From: AP-15 sp963735445
Lineage (GTDB): Bacteria; Pseudomonadota; Alphaproteobacteria; ATCC43930; CGMCC-115725
NCBI GenBank assembly: GCA_963735445.1
Contig: CAVTLC010000053.1
Span: 1 to 64,000, forward strand
DNA: 64,000 nucleotides
Direction of reading: 5' to 3'
The position numbers and the translations under genes are program-made. The notes beneath the pieces were generated by a model that was not told where the DNA came from, searched no databases, and saw nothing but the letters and a program-made list of their open reading frames with translations. Below, one piece after another: positions 1 through 9,420 of the stretch (position 1 is the first letter of the stretch; every line of letters begins with the position of its first letter).

Positions 1-1024
1 ATCTATACCGGGTGGTGGCCGCCGAGCGATTGCAGTGCGGCGGCATTACCAAAAGCGGCGGGCGGCATCCTGCTCGGCAAGACGATCACGACCGAATTCG
101 CCAACCGCCATCCCGGCCCGACATCAAACCCGCACGACCCCGCCTTTTCGCCGGGCGGCTCGTCGAGCGGATCGGCGGCGGCGGTCGCCGATTTTATGGT
201 GCCGCTGGCGATCGGAACGCAGACCGGCGGCTCGGTGATCCGGCCCGCGGCGTATTGCGGAGTTGTCGGTTTCAAGCCGAGTTTTGGCCTGTTCCCGCCG
301 GCCGGCATGCGGATCAACACGGAGACGCTCGACACGGTCGGGATCATGGCGCGAGCGGTTGGCGACATCGCGCTGTTTCGCGCGGCGATCATGGCGATCC
401 CGTACGAGCCGCCCGCGATGCCGGAAACCGCGCCCCGTCTCGGCCTGTGCCGCGGCCCGCATTGGGACGATGCCGAGCCGGAAGGCCGCGCCGTGCTCGA
501 AGCCGCAGCCGACCGGCTCGCCGCCGCCGGCGCCAAGATTGTCGACACCGCGTTCCCGACCGAATGCGTTGCGGCCGACGACATTCAGCGAACGCTCGGC
601 GGGTTCGAGGGACTGCGCAACCATTCGCCCGAGCTCTACCGGCATGAAGCGCTGCTGAGCGCAGCGTTGCGCGACGAAAAAATCGCACTCGGCCGCAAGC
701 TCACCCTCGAACAATTCCGTGCCGCGTGCCGCGCCGCCGAGAAAGCGCGCGCTGCGGCGCGCGAATGGGCTAGCGGTTTCGACGCGATCCTGACCTTGCC
801 GGCCGCCGGCCAGGCGCCGCAAGACCCTCGCCAACACCGGTTCGGCGGTGTTCAACGCGCCGTGGACGCAATTCGCGATGCCGTGTTTGACCTTGCCGGC
901 CGGGAAAGGACCCGATCGGCTGCCGGTCGGAGTTCAGCTCGTCGGTCGCCGCCACGATGATGCCAAGCTGCTGGAGATCGGCCTCTGGGTCGAAGCCCGG
1001 CTTGGCGTAGGAGAATTGCGATGA
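1..1024 (+). CDS. Amidase-signature family hydrolase, 5' truncated by window edge, frameshifted
   Basis: This is an amidase-signature (AS) enzyme, a class that hydrolyses amide bonds with a Ser-cisSer-Lys triad. The N-terminus with the catalytic Lys lies outside the window. The Ser-rich core GGSSSGSAA (about base 154-180) and the nucleophile block TGGS (223-234) are visible in the frame that starts at base 1. That frame is lost near base 820, where GCGCCG is followed by an apparently extra C. In the next frame the family ending resumes (LTLPAGKG..LPVGVQLVG..) and stops at TGA 1022-1024. The protein is closely similar to the next gene over its whole visible length, so the two form a tandem duplication. 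Its stop overlaps the next ATG (ATGA), implying translational coupling. The break is probably a sequencing error, though true decay of one duplicate cannot be excluded. Confidence 0.8.
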
Positions 1025-2292
1025 GCGGCGCCGAACGGCTGACGGCGAGCGAGGCCGCCGCACGCCTCGAAGCCGGAACCCTGACTGCCGAATCGCTGGT
1101 CCGCGACTGCCTCGATCGCATCGAGGCTCGCGCCGCGGTCAAGGCCTGGGTGTGGCTCGACCCTGAGCTGGCGCTGGCACAGGCGCGCGCCGCCGATCAT
1201 GCCGGCCGACCCGGCGTGCTCAAGGGCGTCCCGGTCGGGGTCAAGGACGTCATCGACACCTACGACATGCCGACCCAGCACGGCTCGCCGATCTACCGGG
1301 GCAACCGGCCGTTTGCCGACGCGGCCTGCGTCGCACTGACCCGCGCGGCGGGCGGCGTTATCCTCGGCAAGACGGTGACGACCGAATTCGCCAATCGTCA
1401 TCCGCGCGAAACGGTGCATCCGCACAACCCGGCCCACACGCCCGGGGGCTCGTCGAGCGGCTCGGCGGCGGCGGTGGCCGATTTCCAGATACCGGTCGGG
1501 TTCGCGACGCAAACCGGCGGGTCGACGATCCGGCCGGCGGCGTTCTGCGGCGTCATCGGTTACAAGCCGAGCTTTGGCGAGTTCAGCCGCGTCGGGATCA
1601 AGATGCAGTGCCACAACCTCGACACGTTGGGCCTGATTTGCCGCAGCCTCGACGATCTGTCGCTGATGCGGGCGGCGTTGTTGATGCAGCCGCGACAGCC
1701 GGTCGACCGCGCCTCGAACGCGCCTGTTATCGGATTTTGCCGGACCCCCGCCTGGGACCACGCCAGCGCCGACACACAGGTCTTGCTCGAACGCACCGCC
1801 TCGCAGCTTGCCGCCGCGGGAGCGACCGTCAAGGACGTGGCGCCTGCCCCACCCGACATCCTCGAGCACCATCATCGCATCTTCGCGTTCGAAGCGGCGC
1901 GCAACTACGCGTACGAATATGAGGTGCACGGCGACAAGCTTAGCCCGGCTTTGCGGGACGGGCTTCTGAAGGCCGGCCGCGAGCTGCCGCTGTCCGCCTA
2001 TATCGAGGCGATCGAGACCGCGGAAATGTTCCGCGCCCGGCTCGACGATGTATTTGCCGAATACGACGTTTTGCTGGCGCCAAGTGCGGTCGGCGAAGCG
2101 CCCGAAGGTCTCGACTCGACCGGCGACGCGCGCTTTAACGCGATCTGGACATTGGCTTGGACGCCGTGCGTGACCTTGCCCGCCGGCACCGGGCAAAAGG
2201 GCTTGCCGCTCGGGGTTCAACTCGTCGGCGCACGGTTCCGCGATGAAGCGCTGCTCGATGCCGCCGCTTGGGTCGAGGCCAGGCTCGGCTGA
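1021..2292 (+). CDS. Amidase-signature family hydrolase
   Basis: This 423-residue cytoplasmic AS-family amidase has the full catalytic set: Lys75 in GVPVGVKD, the cis-Ser in GGSSSGS (about 142-148) and the nucleophile Ser168 in TGGS. The C-terminal block LPAGTGQKGLPLGVQLVG is typical of the family. Length is normal. AS enzymes include GatA, acetamidases, allophanate hydrolases and aryl-amidases, and nothing in the sequence fixes the substrate. No GatB or GatC lies nearby, so a tRNA amidotransferase role is unlikely. It overlaps the preceding paralogue by 4 bases and is followed after about 95 bases by two NIPSNAP genes. The liv-type importer 2.3 kb away suggests amide or amino-acid-like substrates, which is inference. 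Confidence 0.9.
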   Translation: MSGAERLTASEAAARLEAGTLTAESLVRDCLDRIEARAAVKAWVWLDPELALAQARAADHAGRPGVLKGVPVGVKDVIDTYDMPTQHGSPIYRGNRPFADAACVALTRAAGGVILGKTVTTEFANRHPRETVHPHNPAHTPGGSSSGSAAAVADFQIPVGFATQTGGSTIRPAAFCGVIGYKPSFGEFSRVGIKMQCHNLDTLGLICRSLDDLSLMRAALLMQPRQPVDRASNAPVIGFCRTPAWDHASADTQVLLERTASQLAAAGATVKDVAPAPPDILEHHHRIFAFEAARNYAYEYEVHGDKLSPALRDGLLKAGRELPLSAYIEAIETAEMFRARLDDVFAEYDVLLAPSAVGEAPEGLDSTGDARFNAIWTLAWTPCVTLPAGTGQKGLPLGVQLVGARFRDEALLDAAAWVEARLG

Positions 2293-2387
2293 ATAACTCG
2301 GCTGAGCGACTGCGGCGCTTGCAGCATGGGCGCCCGAGGACGCATTCTGACGGGGCGCCGGCATTACCTCAAACCAGGAGTACAAAA

Positions 2388-2714
2388 ATGATCTATGAGC
2401 TGCGCGTTTACCACTGCGTGCCGGGTCGCCTGCCCGATCTGATCAAGCGTTTCGACACGATCACCTTGCCTTTGTGGGAAAAGCACCGCATCCGCCAAGC
2501 CGGGTTCTGGACGGTTGCGATCGGGCCGTCGAACCAGGATCTTTACTACATGCTGCAGTGGGAGTCGCTGGAGGAGCGGACGCAAAAATTCGCTGCGTTC
2601 CAAGCCGATCCCGAATGGGTCTCGAAGCGCGCTCAGACCGAAGCCAGCGGCCCGATCGTCGCGTCGATCAGCAACTGCATTCTGCAGCCGACGAGCTTTT
2701 CGTCGGTTAAATAG
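2388..2714 (+). CDS. NIPSNAP family protein (first of tandem pair)
   Basis: This 108-residue protein starts MIYELRVYHC and matches the NIPSNAP family, small ferredoxin-like alpha/beta-barrel proteins that usually form dimers and have no settled enzymatic role in bacteria. ATG 2388 is chosen because it follows a CAGGAG ribosome site at 2375-2380 and begins directly with the family motif. It ends 11 bases before a close paralogue (about 60% identical by eye). The pair lies downstream of two tandem amidases on the same strand, so the four genes are probably one transcription unit. Bacterial NIPSNAP genes often sit in catabolic clusters, so an accessory or monooxygenase-like role is possible but unproven. 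Confidence 0.85.
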   Translation: MIYELRVYHCVPGRLPDLIKRFDTITLPLWEKHRIRQAGFWTVAIGPSNQDLYYMLQWESLEERTQKFAAFQADPEWVSKRAQTEASGPIVASISNCILQPTSFSSVK

Positions 2715-2725
2715 GGAGACCCGAC

Positions 2726-3052
2726 ATGCTCTATGAACTGCGCATTTATCATTGCCCGCCGGGCCGGCTGCCGGATCTTTTGAAGCGGTTCGATACGATC
2801 ACTTTGGGGATCTGGAAGCGGCACGGCATCGAACAGGCCGGCTTTTGGACGACTGTGATCGGCGAATCCAACCAAACCCTTCACTATCTGCTGAAATGGG
2901 AATCGCTCGCTGACCGCGAGAAGAAATGGAATGCGTTTCAGGCCGATCCCGAATGGCACGCCAAACGCGCCGAAACCGAGAAGAACGGGGCGATCGTCGC
3001 CCGCGTCGAAAACTACATCCTGCAACCGACCGCTTTTTCTGCAGTGAAGTAA
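2726..3052 (+). CDS. NIPSNAP family protein (second of tandem pair)
   Basis: This 108-residue NIPSNAP protein (MLYELRIYHC...) has exactly the same length as the upstream paralogue and shares its conserved positions (GRLPDL, FDTIT, GFWT, LQPT). The ribosome site AGGGAG at 2713-2718 precedes ATG 2726. Equal length and close spacing suggest a recent duplication, with the products either forming a heterodimer or having diverged in ligand. No catalytic motif can be pointed to. A palindromic repeat follows at 3078-3150 and may end the transcript. Confidence 0.85.
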   Translation: MLYELRIYHCPPGRLPDLLKRFDTITLGIWKRHGIEQAGFWTTVIGESNQTLHYLLKWESLADREKKWNAFQADPEWHAKRAETEKNGAIVARVENYILQPTAFSAVK

Positions 3053-3077
3053 ATCGATCTACAGCAGCCGAGAGATC

Positions 3078-3150
3078 CCGCCCCTCATTCTCCCGCTACG
3101 CGGGTCCCTCCCTCTTCCCGTCTGCGGGGAGAGGGTTGGGTGAGGGGCGG
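3078..3150. repeat. Palindromic intergenic repeat (CCCTCACCC/CTCCCC family)
   Basis: This imperfect palindrome lies between NIPSNAP2 and the MFS gene. The outer arms are CCGCCCCTCA (3078-3087) and TGAGGGGCGG (3141-3150), which are exact reverse complements. Inside are CCCTCTTCCCG/CGGGGAGAGGG and a smaller CCCGC/GCGGG arm. A related sequence (CCCTCACCCAACCCTCTCCCC) recurs at 45.9 kb, so it belongs to a dispersed family. Transcribed, it would fold into a strong hairpin and could act as a terminator or mRNA stabiliser, but no T-run follows. Confidence 0.7.
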
Positions 3151-3206
3151 TATTTAGTTCAAGAAAGAATGAACGCCTGACGGCGATATTGTGGGGGGAC
3201 AGCGCG

Positions 3207-4545
3207 ATGGCACAGTCGATCGTGGCCTATGTCGACGAGACGCTCGACAATGCGCGGTTAGGGCCGGTTCATAAGCGCGTACTGGCGATCATTACCTTTG
3301 GCCTGTTCTTTGACGTAATCGATTTCATCATCCTGGGCTCACTGGTGCCGGACATGCTGCGCACACATTTTGCGACAGCCGCCGGGGTCGGCACGGTCGG
3401 CACCGCCACCTTGCTCGGATTGTTTTTGGGCGCTCTTGGTCAGGGCGAATTCACCGATCGCTTTGGCCGCAAGGCGGTATTCCAGTTCGCCGTCGCCTTT
3501 TACAGCCTTCTCACAATCGCGGCGGCACTGGCACCTACTGTCGGATTATTGGCTATTGGACGCTTTCTCGCCGGCATCGCGTTGGGGGCTGCGGCGCCAT
3601 TGTGCTTTTCCTATGCCGCCGAGTATTCGCCAAAGCGCATCCGCGGCCGGATTACCGCGTTTATGCAGTTTGTCGGCGGCGCCTGCGTATGGCCGCTCGG
3701 GACGTTATTGGCACTCCTCCTGCGCGACACGGTCGGCTGGCGCGGGGTATGGATCATTATCGGCTTGGGCGGTCTTGCAGTGTTCGCGGCAAGCTTCCGA
3801 TTGCCGGAATCGCCGCGTTGGCTGGTCACCCACGGCCGCGGCAAGGAAGCACTCGATCAACTTGAAACAATGGGCCTCGGCCGCCCGCCCGCCGACGAAA
3901 CATTGGTCGTCGATGCGCTCGCCGATATCCGCAGCGATCCGATGGCGGTCGTGTTCCGGCGCTATCGCGGGCGGATAATTGCCGCGATGATCTGCTTTTT
4001 CGCATTTTTTCAGCGCCGCGGTCGGGCTCGGCGGCTGGCTGCCCAACATCCTTGCCGAGCGCGGCTTTACGATTACCAAATCGCTGAGCTTTGTCTTTAC
4101 GATCCAGCTCGCCTTCCCCGCCAGCAGCCTTCTGATGATGTACGCGCTCGAACGCTATGGCCGCATCCCGACCGCGGTCACCGCATTTGTCCTCGCCACG
4201 ATCCTCTCGATCCTGTTCTACTTTTCGCATTCGGACGTCATGGTGCTGGCGGTCGGCTTTGCGATGACCTTTTTCACGCAACTCGCCGGCAATTCGATGC
4301 AGATCTTCACCTCGGAAGTGTTTCCGTCGAACGCCCGCGCCTCGGGTTTTGGGCTGGCGCAAGCCGGCGGCCGGGTCGGGTCGGCATTGTCGTTTCCGAT
4401 CATCGGGATCGTCGCCGGCTATGGATTTGGCTATGTGATGGTCGGTATTGCGGTACTGTTGGGAATTGCCGCTTACGCGGTGACCCGGATCGGGGTTGAA
4501 ACCCGCGGGCTTGCCCTCGATCAGATCGCGCCGATCACCGAGTAA
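3207..4545 (+). CDS. MFS transporter (AAHS/sugar-porter-like), frameshifted
   Basis: This 12-helix major facilitator of about 445 residues is similar to aromatic-acid:H+ or sugar-porter-type carriers in the inner membrane. The loop 2-3 motif is seen as GEFTDRFGRK, and ESPRWL follows helix 6. ATG 3207 follows a purine-rich site (GTGGGGGGAC, 3191-3200). The frame breaks near 4005-4010, where a run of six Ts should probably be five. Beyond it, a second frame carries helices 7-12 (SAAVGLGGWLPNIL ... SEVFPSNARASGFG) to the stop at 4545. The total length of 1339 bases is 3n+1, as expected for one extra base. It lies between the amidase/NIPSNAP group and the liv operon, with which it converges. Confidence 0.8.
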
Positions 4546-4575
4546 TCGGCCCAATGACCGACGGGTCAGCGGCGC

Positions 4576-5289
4576 TCAGCAGCGGCCGGTGACGGTGATC
4601 AGACCCGCGAGGCGGTCGGGGGCGGCGAGGAGTTCACGACTCGGCCCCGAGAAGACGATCGCACCACGGTCGAGGACGATCGCCTGCTGAGCCAATTCGA
4701 GCGCCAGTCGGGCGTGCTGCTCTACCAGTAGCAAGCCCAGATCGTCTTCGCGCTCGAGCCGGTCGAGCCCGGCGAGCAGAGCATCGACGATAACCGGGGC
4801 CAAGCCTTCGAGTGGCTCGTCCATCAGCAAGATCGACGGGTTGCCCATCAAGGCCCGCCCGATCGCCAGCATCTGCTGCTCGCCACCCGACAGCTGATTA
4901 CCACGATGTTGCCGACGTTCGGCGAGCGACGGAAAGAAGTCGTAAATTCGATCGAGCGACCAGCGCCCCGGCCGCCCGGCCACAACAAGGTTTTCCGCGA
5001 CGGTCAGCGACGGAAAGATTTCGCGCTCCTGTGGCACAAACCCGATGCCGAGCCGCGCCCGCCGAAACGGCGCCAACAGGGTGATTTCACGATCGGCGAA
5101 GCGGATCGATCCGGCGTGCAGCCGGGTGTGCCCCATGATCGTCGCCAGCAATGTCGTCTTGCCGACGCCGTTGCGGCCGAGCAAGGCCAGTGTCCCACCG
5201 GCAGGGAGGTCGAGCGAGATGTCCTCTAAAACGATTGTTTCGCCATAGCCCGCGGTCACGCCCGAGAGCTTAAGCCCTTCGGACATCAT
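4576..5289 (-). CDS. livF: Branched-chain amino acid-type ABC transporter ATPase LivF
   Basis: This 237-residue ATP-binding subunit of a HAAT-type importer has Walker A GRNGVGKT (38-45), signature LSGGEQQ (133-139) and Walker B LLMDEP (155-160). Its length and the signature QQ fit LivF rather than LivG. It is the last gene of the K-H-M-G-F operon, and its first ATG (5289) overlaps the livG stop. The actual substrate is set by the binding protein and is unknown. Neighbouring amidases suggest amides, urea-like compounds or amino acids. Confidence 0.92.
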   Translation of the reverse strand: MMSEGLKLSGVTAGYGETIVLEDISLDLPAGGTLALLGRNGVGKTTLLATIMGHTRLHAGSIRFADREITLLAPFRRARLGIGFVPQEREIFPSLTVAENLVVAGRPGRWSLDRIYDFFPSLAERRQHRGNQLSGGEQQMLAIGRALMGNPSILLMDEPLEGLAPVIVDALLAGLDRLEREDDLGLLLVEQHARLALELAQQAIVLDRGAIVFSGPSRELLAAPDRLAGLITVTGRC

Positions 5290-6041
5290 CGACCTTCCCG
5301 CTCGCCGAGATAGACCCGCCGCACCCGCGGATCGGCGGCAATCTCGGCTGGAGCGCCTTCGACCAGTACCCTCCCTTGCACCAACACGGTAATCCGGCGC
5401 GCCAGTCGAAAAACCAGGTCCATGTCGTGTTCGATGATCAATAGCGCGATGTCACTGGGCAAGCTTTCGACCGCCGCAATGATCCGGCTGGTTTCCCCCG
5501 ACGGCACGCCGGCCGCCGGCTCGTCGAGCAACAGTACTTTCGGTTTCAGGGCGAGCGCCATCGCGATCTCGGTCAGCCGCTGGCCGCCATAGGGGAGCGT
5601 CGTGACCGGCCGCAAAGCCTCGTCGGCGAGACCCAACGGTTCGAGCAAAGTGTAAGCTTCCTCGATCGCGTCGCGGTGAGCCCCGGCCGGCCGCCACAGA
5701 TCATCACCAGCGCCGCGCCGCTCGCAGACCGCAAGGGTAACATTTTCAAGCACGCTCAGCCGGCGAAACAATTGCGTGACCTGAAAGGTGCGGACGAGCC
5801 CGCGCTTGACCCGAGCAGCCTGTGGCAGCGCGGTGATGTCGGCCCCGTCGAGAAAGATTTGTCCGGCGCTCGGGGTCAGTGCGCCGGTCGCGAGATTGAC
5901 AAAAGTAGTCTTGCCGGCGCCGTTAGGCCCGATCAGCGCCTGCCGCGCACCGCGCTCCAGACGGAAATCGATCGCGCTCGCCACGGTCAGCGCGCCAAAA
6001 CTCTTGCCGAGCTGCCGGGTTTCGAGCGCTGCCGGGTTCAT
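5286..6041 (-). CDS. livG: Branched-chain amino acid-type ABC transporter ATPase LivG
   Basis: This ATPase subunit of 251 residues starts MNPAALETRQ, with Walker A GPNGAGKT (38-45), the LivG-type signature LPYGGQ and Walker B LLLDEP. The ATG at 6041 overlaps the true livM stop (ATGA, 6038-6041), the coupling expected in liv operons. A continuous frame runs from livM into livG and gives the appearance of a 594-residue fusion. The middle of that translation is nonsense, caused by a one-base error in livM, so two separate genes are annotated. Confidence 0.92.
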   Translation of the reverse strand: MNPAALETRQLGKSFGALTVASAIDFRLERGARQALIGPNGAGKTTFVNLATGALTPSAGQIFLDGADITALPQAARVKRGLVRTFQVTQLFRRLSVLENVTLAVCERRGAGDDLWRPAGAHRDAIEEAYTLLEPLGLADEALRPVTTLPYGGQRLTEIAMALALKPKVLLLDEPAAGVPSGETSRIIAAVESLPSDIALLIIEHDMDLVFRLARRITVLVQGRVLVEGAPAEIAADPRVRRVYLGEREGR

Positions 6042-7070
6042 CGTGGCCCTCGGCGACCAGGCCGCAATTTGTCGAGCAGCCCGAGCACGCCGCCGCGCGC
6101 GAAGGTGACAAGCAGCACCATCAGCAGGCCGATCCAGAAATACCAATAAACCGGTTCGATCGACGAAAACCGGTCCTGGGCGATCATATAAAGCGGGACC
6201 CCGATAAACGCGCCGTATAGCTGTCCGACACCGCCAATGATCAGCATAATCAGCACGGCACCGGAGCGTTCGAGACTGAGCGAGTTGAGGCCGACAAAGC
6301 CGGTTGTTTGCGCAATCAACGCCCCGGAGACTCCCGCCAGCGCCGCCGAAATCGTGTAGACCGTCAGTAGCCGACGGGAGACCGGCGCACCGATCGCGTG
6401 CATGCGCGCGACATTCTCCCGGATCCCAGTCAACGAGCGGCCAAATGGCGAGTGAACCAAGCGGCGCACCGCCAGCCAGCACAGGAAAAGGACGGCGAGG
6501 CAGTAGAAGAAGGCGGTGCGGCCGAAGAGGCCGAATTCGAAAGTGACCGAAGATCGGCCAGACCTGCATGCCCTGTAGACCGTCGTCGCCGCCGGTGACG
6601 GCACTCGCTTTGTTTGCCGCCTCGCGCAGCAGGGCAGCGACCACGAGGGTCTGCATCAGCAATGTCAGCCCTGAACTGCGCAGCACCACCAGCCCGCTGA
6701 TAAACCCGATCGTCGCCGCCGCAGCTGCAGCGGCAAGTAGCCCGGTGACCGGTTCACCCCAGCCATGGGCGGCGAGGATCCCCGAGGTATAGGCGCCGGT
6801 GCCGAAGAATGCCGCCTGGCCCAGGGTCACGATGCCGGCGTATCCCAAGACCAGATCCGTCGACAACGCGAATAGGATGGTCGCGAGTATTTGCGCTATC
6901 AGCGGCAGATAACCGGGAAAAGCAAAATAGGCGGCGATTGCCGCGAGCCAGGGCAAGGCTTCATAAGGGCGAAATCGATGGCGGCGGGCAAACGCCTCGA
7001 TGATCGCTGCACGAGGATCCGACGAGGTAGCCGGGCTCAGGCGTGTCCGAACAAACCGCGGGGCCGCCAC
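6038..7070 (-). CDS. livM: Branched-chain amino acid-type ABC permease LivM, frameshifted
   Basis: This second permease of the liv importer has about 343 residues and multiple hydrophobic helices (LATILFALSTDLVLGYAG, then GQAAFFGTGAY). The frame is correct from GTG 7070 to MQVWPIFG, then breaks at an AAA run (6540-6542 on the plus strand), where removing one base restores FEFGLFGRTAFFY and the rest of the family to the stop at 6038. The length of 1033 bases is 3n+1. GTG 7070 is accepted because no ATG lies near and the start overlaps the livH end by 34 bases, as usual. LivM and LivH form the membrane pore. Confidence 0.88.
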
Positions 7071-7900
7071 AGCAATATTGCCATTGTCATCGCATAAATG
7101 AAGAATGCACCGAATTGCGGTATCAGGTATTTACATACACTGTCCGCGACTCCTACCAGTAAAGCCGCCAGGAACGGGCCACGAATATTGCCGAGCCCGC
7201 CGATCGCGACAACGATCAGGAAATAAACGAGGTTGTCGAGCGCATACCCCGGAGAGATCGTGATAAGCGAGGCGCCAAGCCCGCCCCCCAAAGCGGCGAG
7301 CCCACTGCCGAGCACAAAAGTCAGGCTAAACAGGCGAGAGGTATCGATGCCGATCGATTGCGCCATGCGCAGATTGTCGACCGCAGCGCGGATCATGGCG
7401 CCAAACCGGCTGCGCTCGATGCCAAGCCACAGCGCCGTCACCAAGAGGGCGCCGCAAATAATCAACAGGGCGTCATAATTGGAGATATCGCCAAAGCCGA
7501 CGCGCACACTGCCGCTCAATCCCGCCGGCAAGCGAAGCGGCTGCTGCAATGCCCCAAACAGATATTGCGCCACCGCCCCCGACATAAAGACGAGACCCAT
7601 CGTCAGCAGAACCTGGTCGAGTTCGTCGCCGCCATAGAGACGACGATACAAGAGCCGCTCGATCGGCAGACTGCTTACTGCCACGATTGCTGCTGCGGCG
7701 GCCAGTGCGGCCGGCAACGGGACGCCGTAACGGTTCATCAGGGCCGTCATCACATAGCCGCCCGCCATCGCGAACACGCCATGCGCCAAATTGACGAACC
7801 CCATCATCCCCATTGTTACCGACAACCCGACCGAGATCAGGTACAGCACCATCCCGAACGCGATGCCGTGGAAGACGACGCTCAGCCCAGCCGAGGCCAT
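7037..7900 (-). CDS. livH: Branched-chain amino acid-type ABC permease LivH
   Basis: This 287-residue inner-membrane permease has about eight hydrophobic helices and the LivH hallmarks MGMMGFVNLAHGVFAM near the N-terminus and AIGGLGNIRGP near the C-terminus. It is the first permease gene after the binding protein and overlaps livM. Length is normal and the gene is intact. The ribosome site before ATG 7900 is weak, so translation may depend on coupling or on the 48-base gap after livK. Confidence 0.92.
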   Translation of the reverse strand: MASAGLSVVFHGIAFGMVLYLISVGLSVTMGMMGFVNLAHGVFAMAGGYVMTALMNRYGVPLPAALAAAAAIVAVSSLPIERLLYRRLYGGDELDQVLLTMGLVFMSGAVAQYLFGALQQPLRLPAGLSGSVRVGFGDISNYDALLIICGALLVTALWLGIERSRFGAMIRAAVDNLRMAQSIGIDTSRLFSLTFVLGSGLAALGGGLGASLITISPGYALDNLVYFLIVVAIGGLGNIRGPFLAALLVGVADSVCKYLIPQFGAFFIYAMTMAILLWRPRGLFGHA

Positions 7901-7948
7901 GGTTGCCGCACCAAGAATGACGATCGCCGCGAAACGCGGGATTTCGCT

Positions 7949-9148
7949 TTATTTCGCCGGGTTAAACTCTTTCCACGGGTCTTTGACCATCGGGATCGTC
8001 TGGATCTCGACATCGGCGAGCTTGCCGTCGACCTTTTCGACGCGTCGGATATAGATGTTCTGGATGATGTCGCGGGTCTTGGGGTCGATTTCGATTGGGC
8101 CGCGCGGGCTGTTCGGGTCTTTCCAGGTCTTAAAAAACGCCATTGCCTGGTCAGCGGTAAATTGGCCCTTGGTCGCCTTGATCAGGTCAAAGATCATGTT
8201 CATGCCGTCCCAGCCATCGACCGAAAAGAAATCCGGGATCGCCTTTTCGCCATAGGCTTGCTTGAATTGCTCGACAAACGCGGTATTGGCCGGCCGTTTC
8301 GCGTCAGCTGAATAGTTGCCGGAGGTCACGAGCCCGATCGCCGCGTCGCCGATGATCGGGATCTGCTCGTCGGGTAAGAGATCCTGGGCCGAGGTGATGT
8401 TAATGCCGGCTTCACGCAGACCCAAATCCTTGACCGCCTTCATGATCGCCACCGCCTGCTCCTGCGCCGGGACCCAGAGAAAGGCGACGTTCGGCTTGGC
8501 GTCTTTGACGCGCTGGATATAGGGCACAAAATCGGGATTGGCCGGCGGAAAGCGGTCAGCGCCGATAATCTTGCCGCCGGCCTCGGTAAAGCCCTTGGTA
8601 AAAGCGTCCCCGGCATCGTGCCCGGCAATAAAGTCGGTGACCGCGGTATAGGCGGTTTTCCAGCCCTGCTGAGCGGCCCATTTGCCGATCGGATAGCCTT
8701 CCTGCCACAGGGTGAACGAGACCCGCACGATATAGGGCGACAGCCGCGGGATCGCTGCCCCGGCGGCGTTGGTGATGACAAACGGCGTCTTGCCCTCAGC
8801 GGTCAGCGGTGCGACCGCGGCGGCGACCGGCGATAGGATGACCCCCGTAAGCAAATTGACATGGTCCCGCGCGATCAGCTCCTGCGCCAACCGCTTGCCG
8901 ACATCGGGCTTTGAGGTGTCGTCGCGCTTTAGGATGTCGAGCTTGACGCCCTCGGGCAGGTCCTTCTCGTGCAATTTGATGTAAAGATCGATGCCCTTCT
9001 GCATCTGATCGGCCGCCTGCGCGACAAAGCCGGAATAGCTGTTGATGATCCCGATCTTGACGGTTTGCGCCGATAGCCTTGCGGGAGTGAAAGCAGCAAC
9101 CGCAGCGACGAGCGCCGCCGCTACCAGACTGGAACATACGCGCGTCAT
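7949..9148 (-). CDS. Periplasmic substrate-binding protein of liv-type ABC importer
   Basis: This 399-residue type I periplasmic binding protein (LivK/AmiC-like) captures the ligand for the downstream permease. A Sec signal peptide covers about 1-27 (MTRVCSSLVAAALVAAV..., cleavage after LSA), followed by VKIGIINSYSGFVAQ, the usual first strand of the Venus-flytrap fold. ATG 9148 is preferred over the in-frame TTG 9175 because GGAGAG lies 8 bases upstream. It leads the minus-strand liv operon. The promoter must lie in the 272-base gap (9149-9420) shared with the divergent exchanger, where I see no clear consensus boxes. Confidence 0.9.
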   Translation of the reverse strand: MTRVCSSLVAAALVAAVAAFTPARLSAQTVKIGIINSYSGFVAQAADQMQKGIDLYIKLHEKDLPEGVKLDILKRDDTSKPDVGKRLAQELIARDHVNLLTGVILSPVAAAVAPLTAEGKTPFVITNAAGAAIPRLSPYIVRVSFTLWQEGYPIGKWAAQQGWKTAYTAVTDFIAGHDAGDAFTKGFTEAGGKIIGADRFPPANPDFVPYIQRVKDAKPNVAFLWVPAQEQAVAIMKAVKDLGLREAGINITSAQDLLPDEQIPIIGDAAIGLVTSGNYSADAKRPANTAFVEQFKQAYGEKAIPDFFSVDGWDGMNMIFDLIKATKGQFTADQAMAFFKTWKDPNSPRGPIEIDPKTRDIIQNIYIRRVEKVDGKLADVEIQTIPMVKDPWKEFNPAK

Positions 9149-9420
9149 CAAGCGCTCTCCGTTCTTCGCGCGCAACCTAGCACAGGCTGCTGGACCAGCA
9201 TAAGGCCAGGTTCCACGACCGAAACAGCAGGTCTTGTCGCATCGGTCGAAGATATCTCTCGCGAACTGCCATTCTGATCATCCACTTAGCCGATCAGGAA
9301 CCGCGACCACCTATCAACGTTCCGCAGCGAGGAATTAAGGGAGTGTTAAGCTGTGTGCAGACCACTGCCGGCAGCGGCGCCGTTGCCGCTTTCCGCCCGC
9401 TCGTCCGATCACCGTGAACC

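Noticed and set aside
5286..7070. A single 594-residue LivM-LivG fusion protein
   Set aside because: The middle of the translation is Arg/Leu/Cys-rich nonsense, while another frame carries the true LivM helices and ends exactly at the LivG ATG. It is a frameshift artefact.
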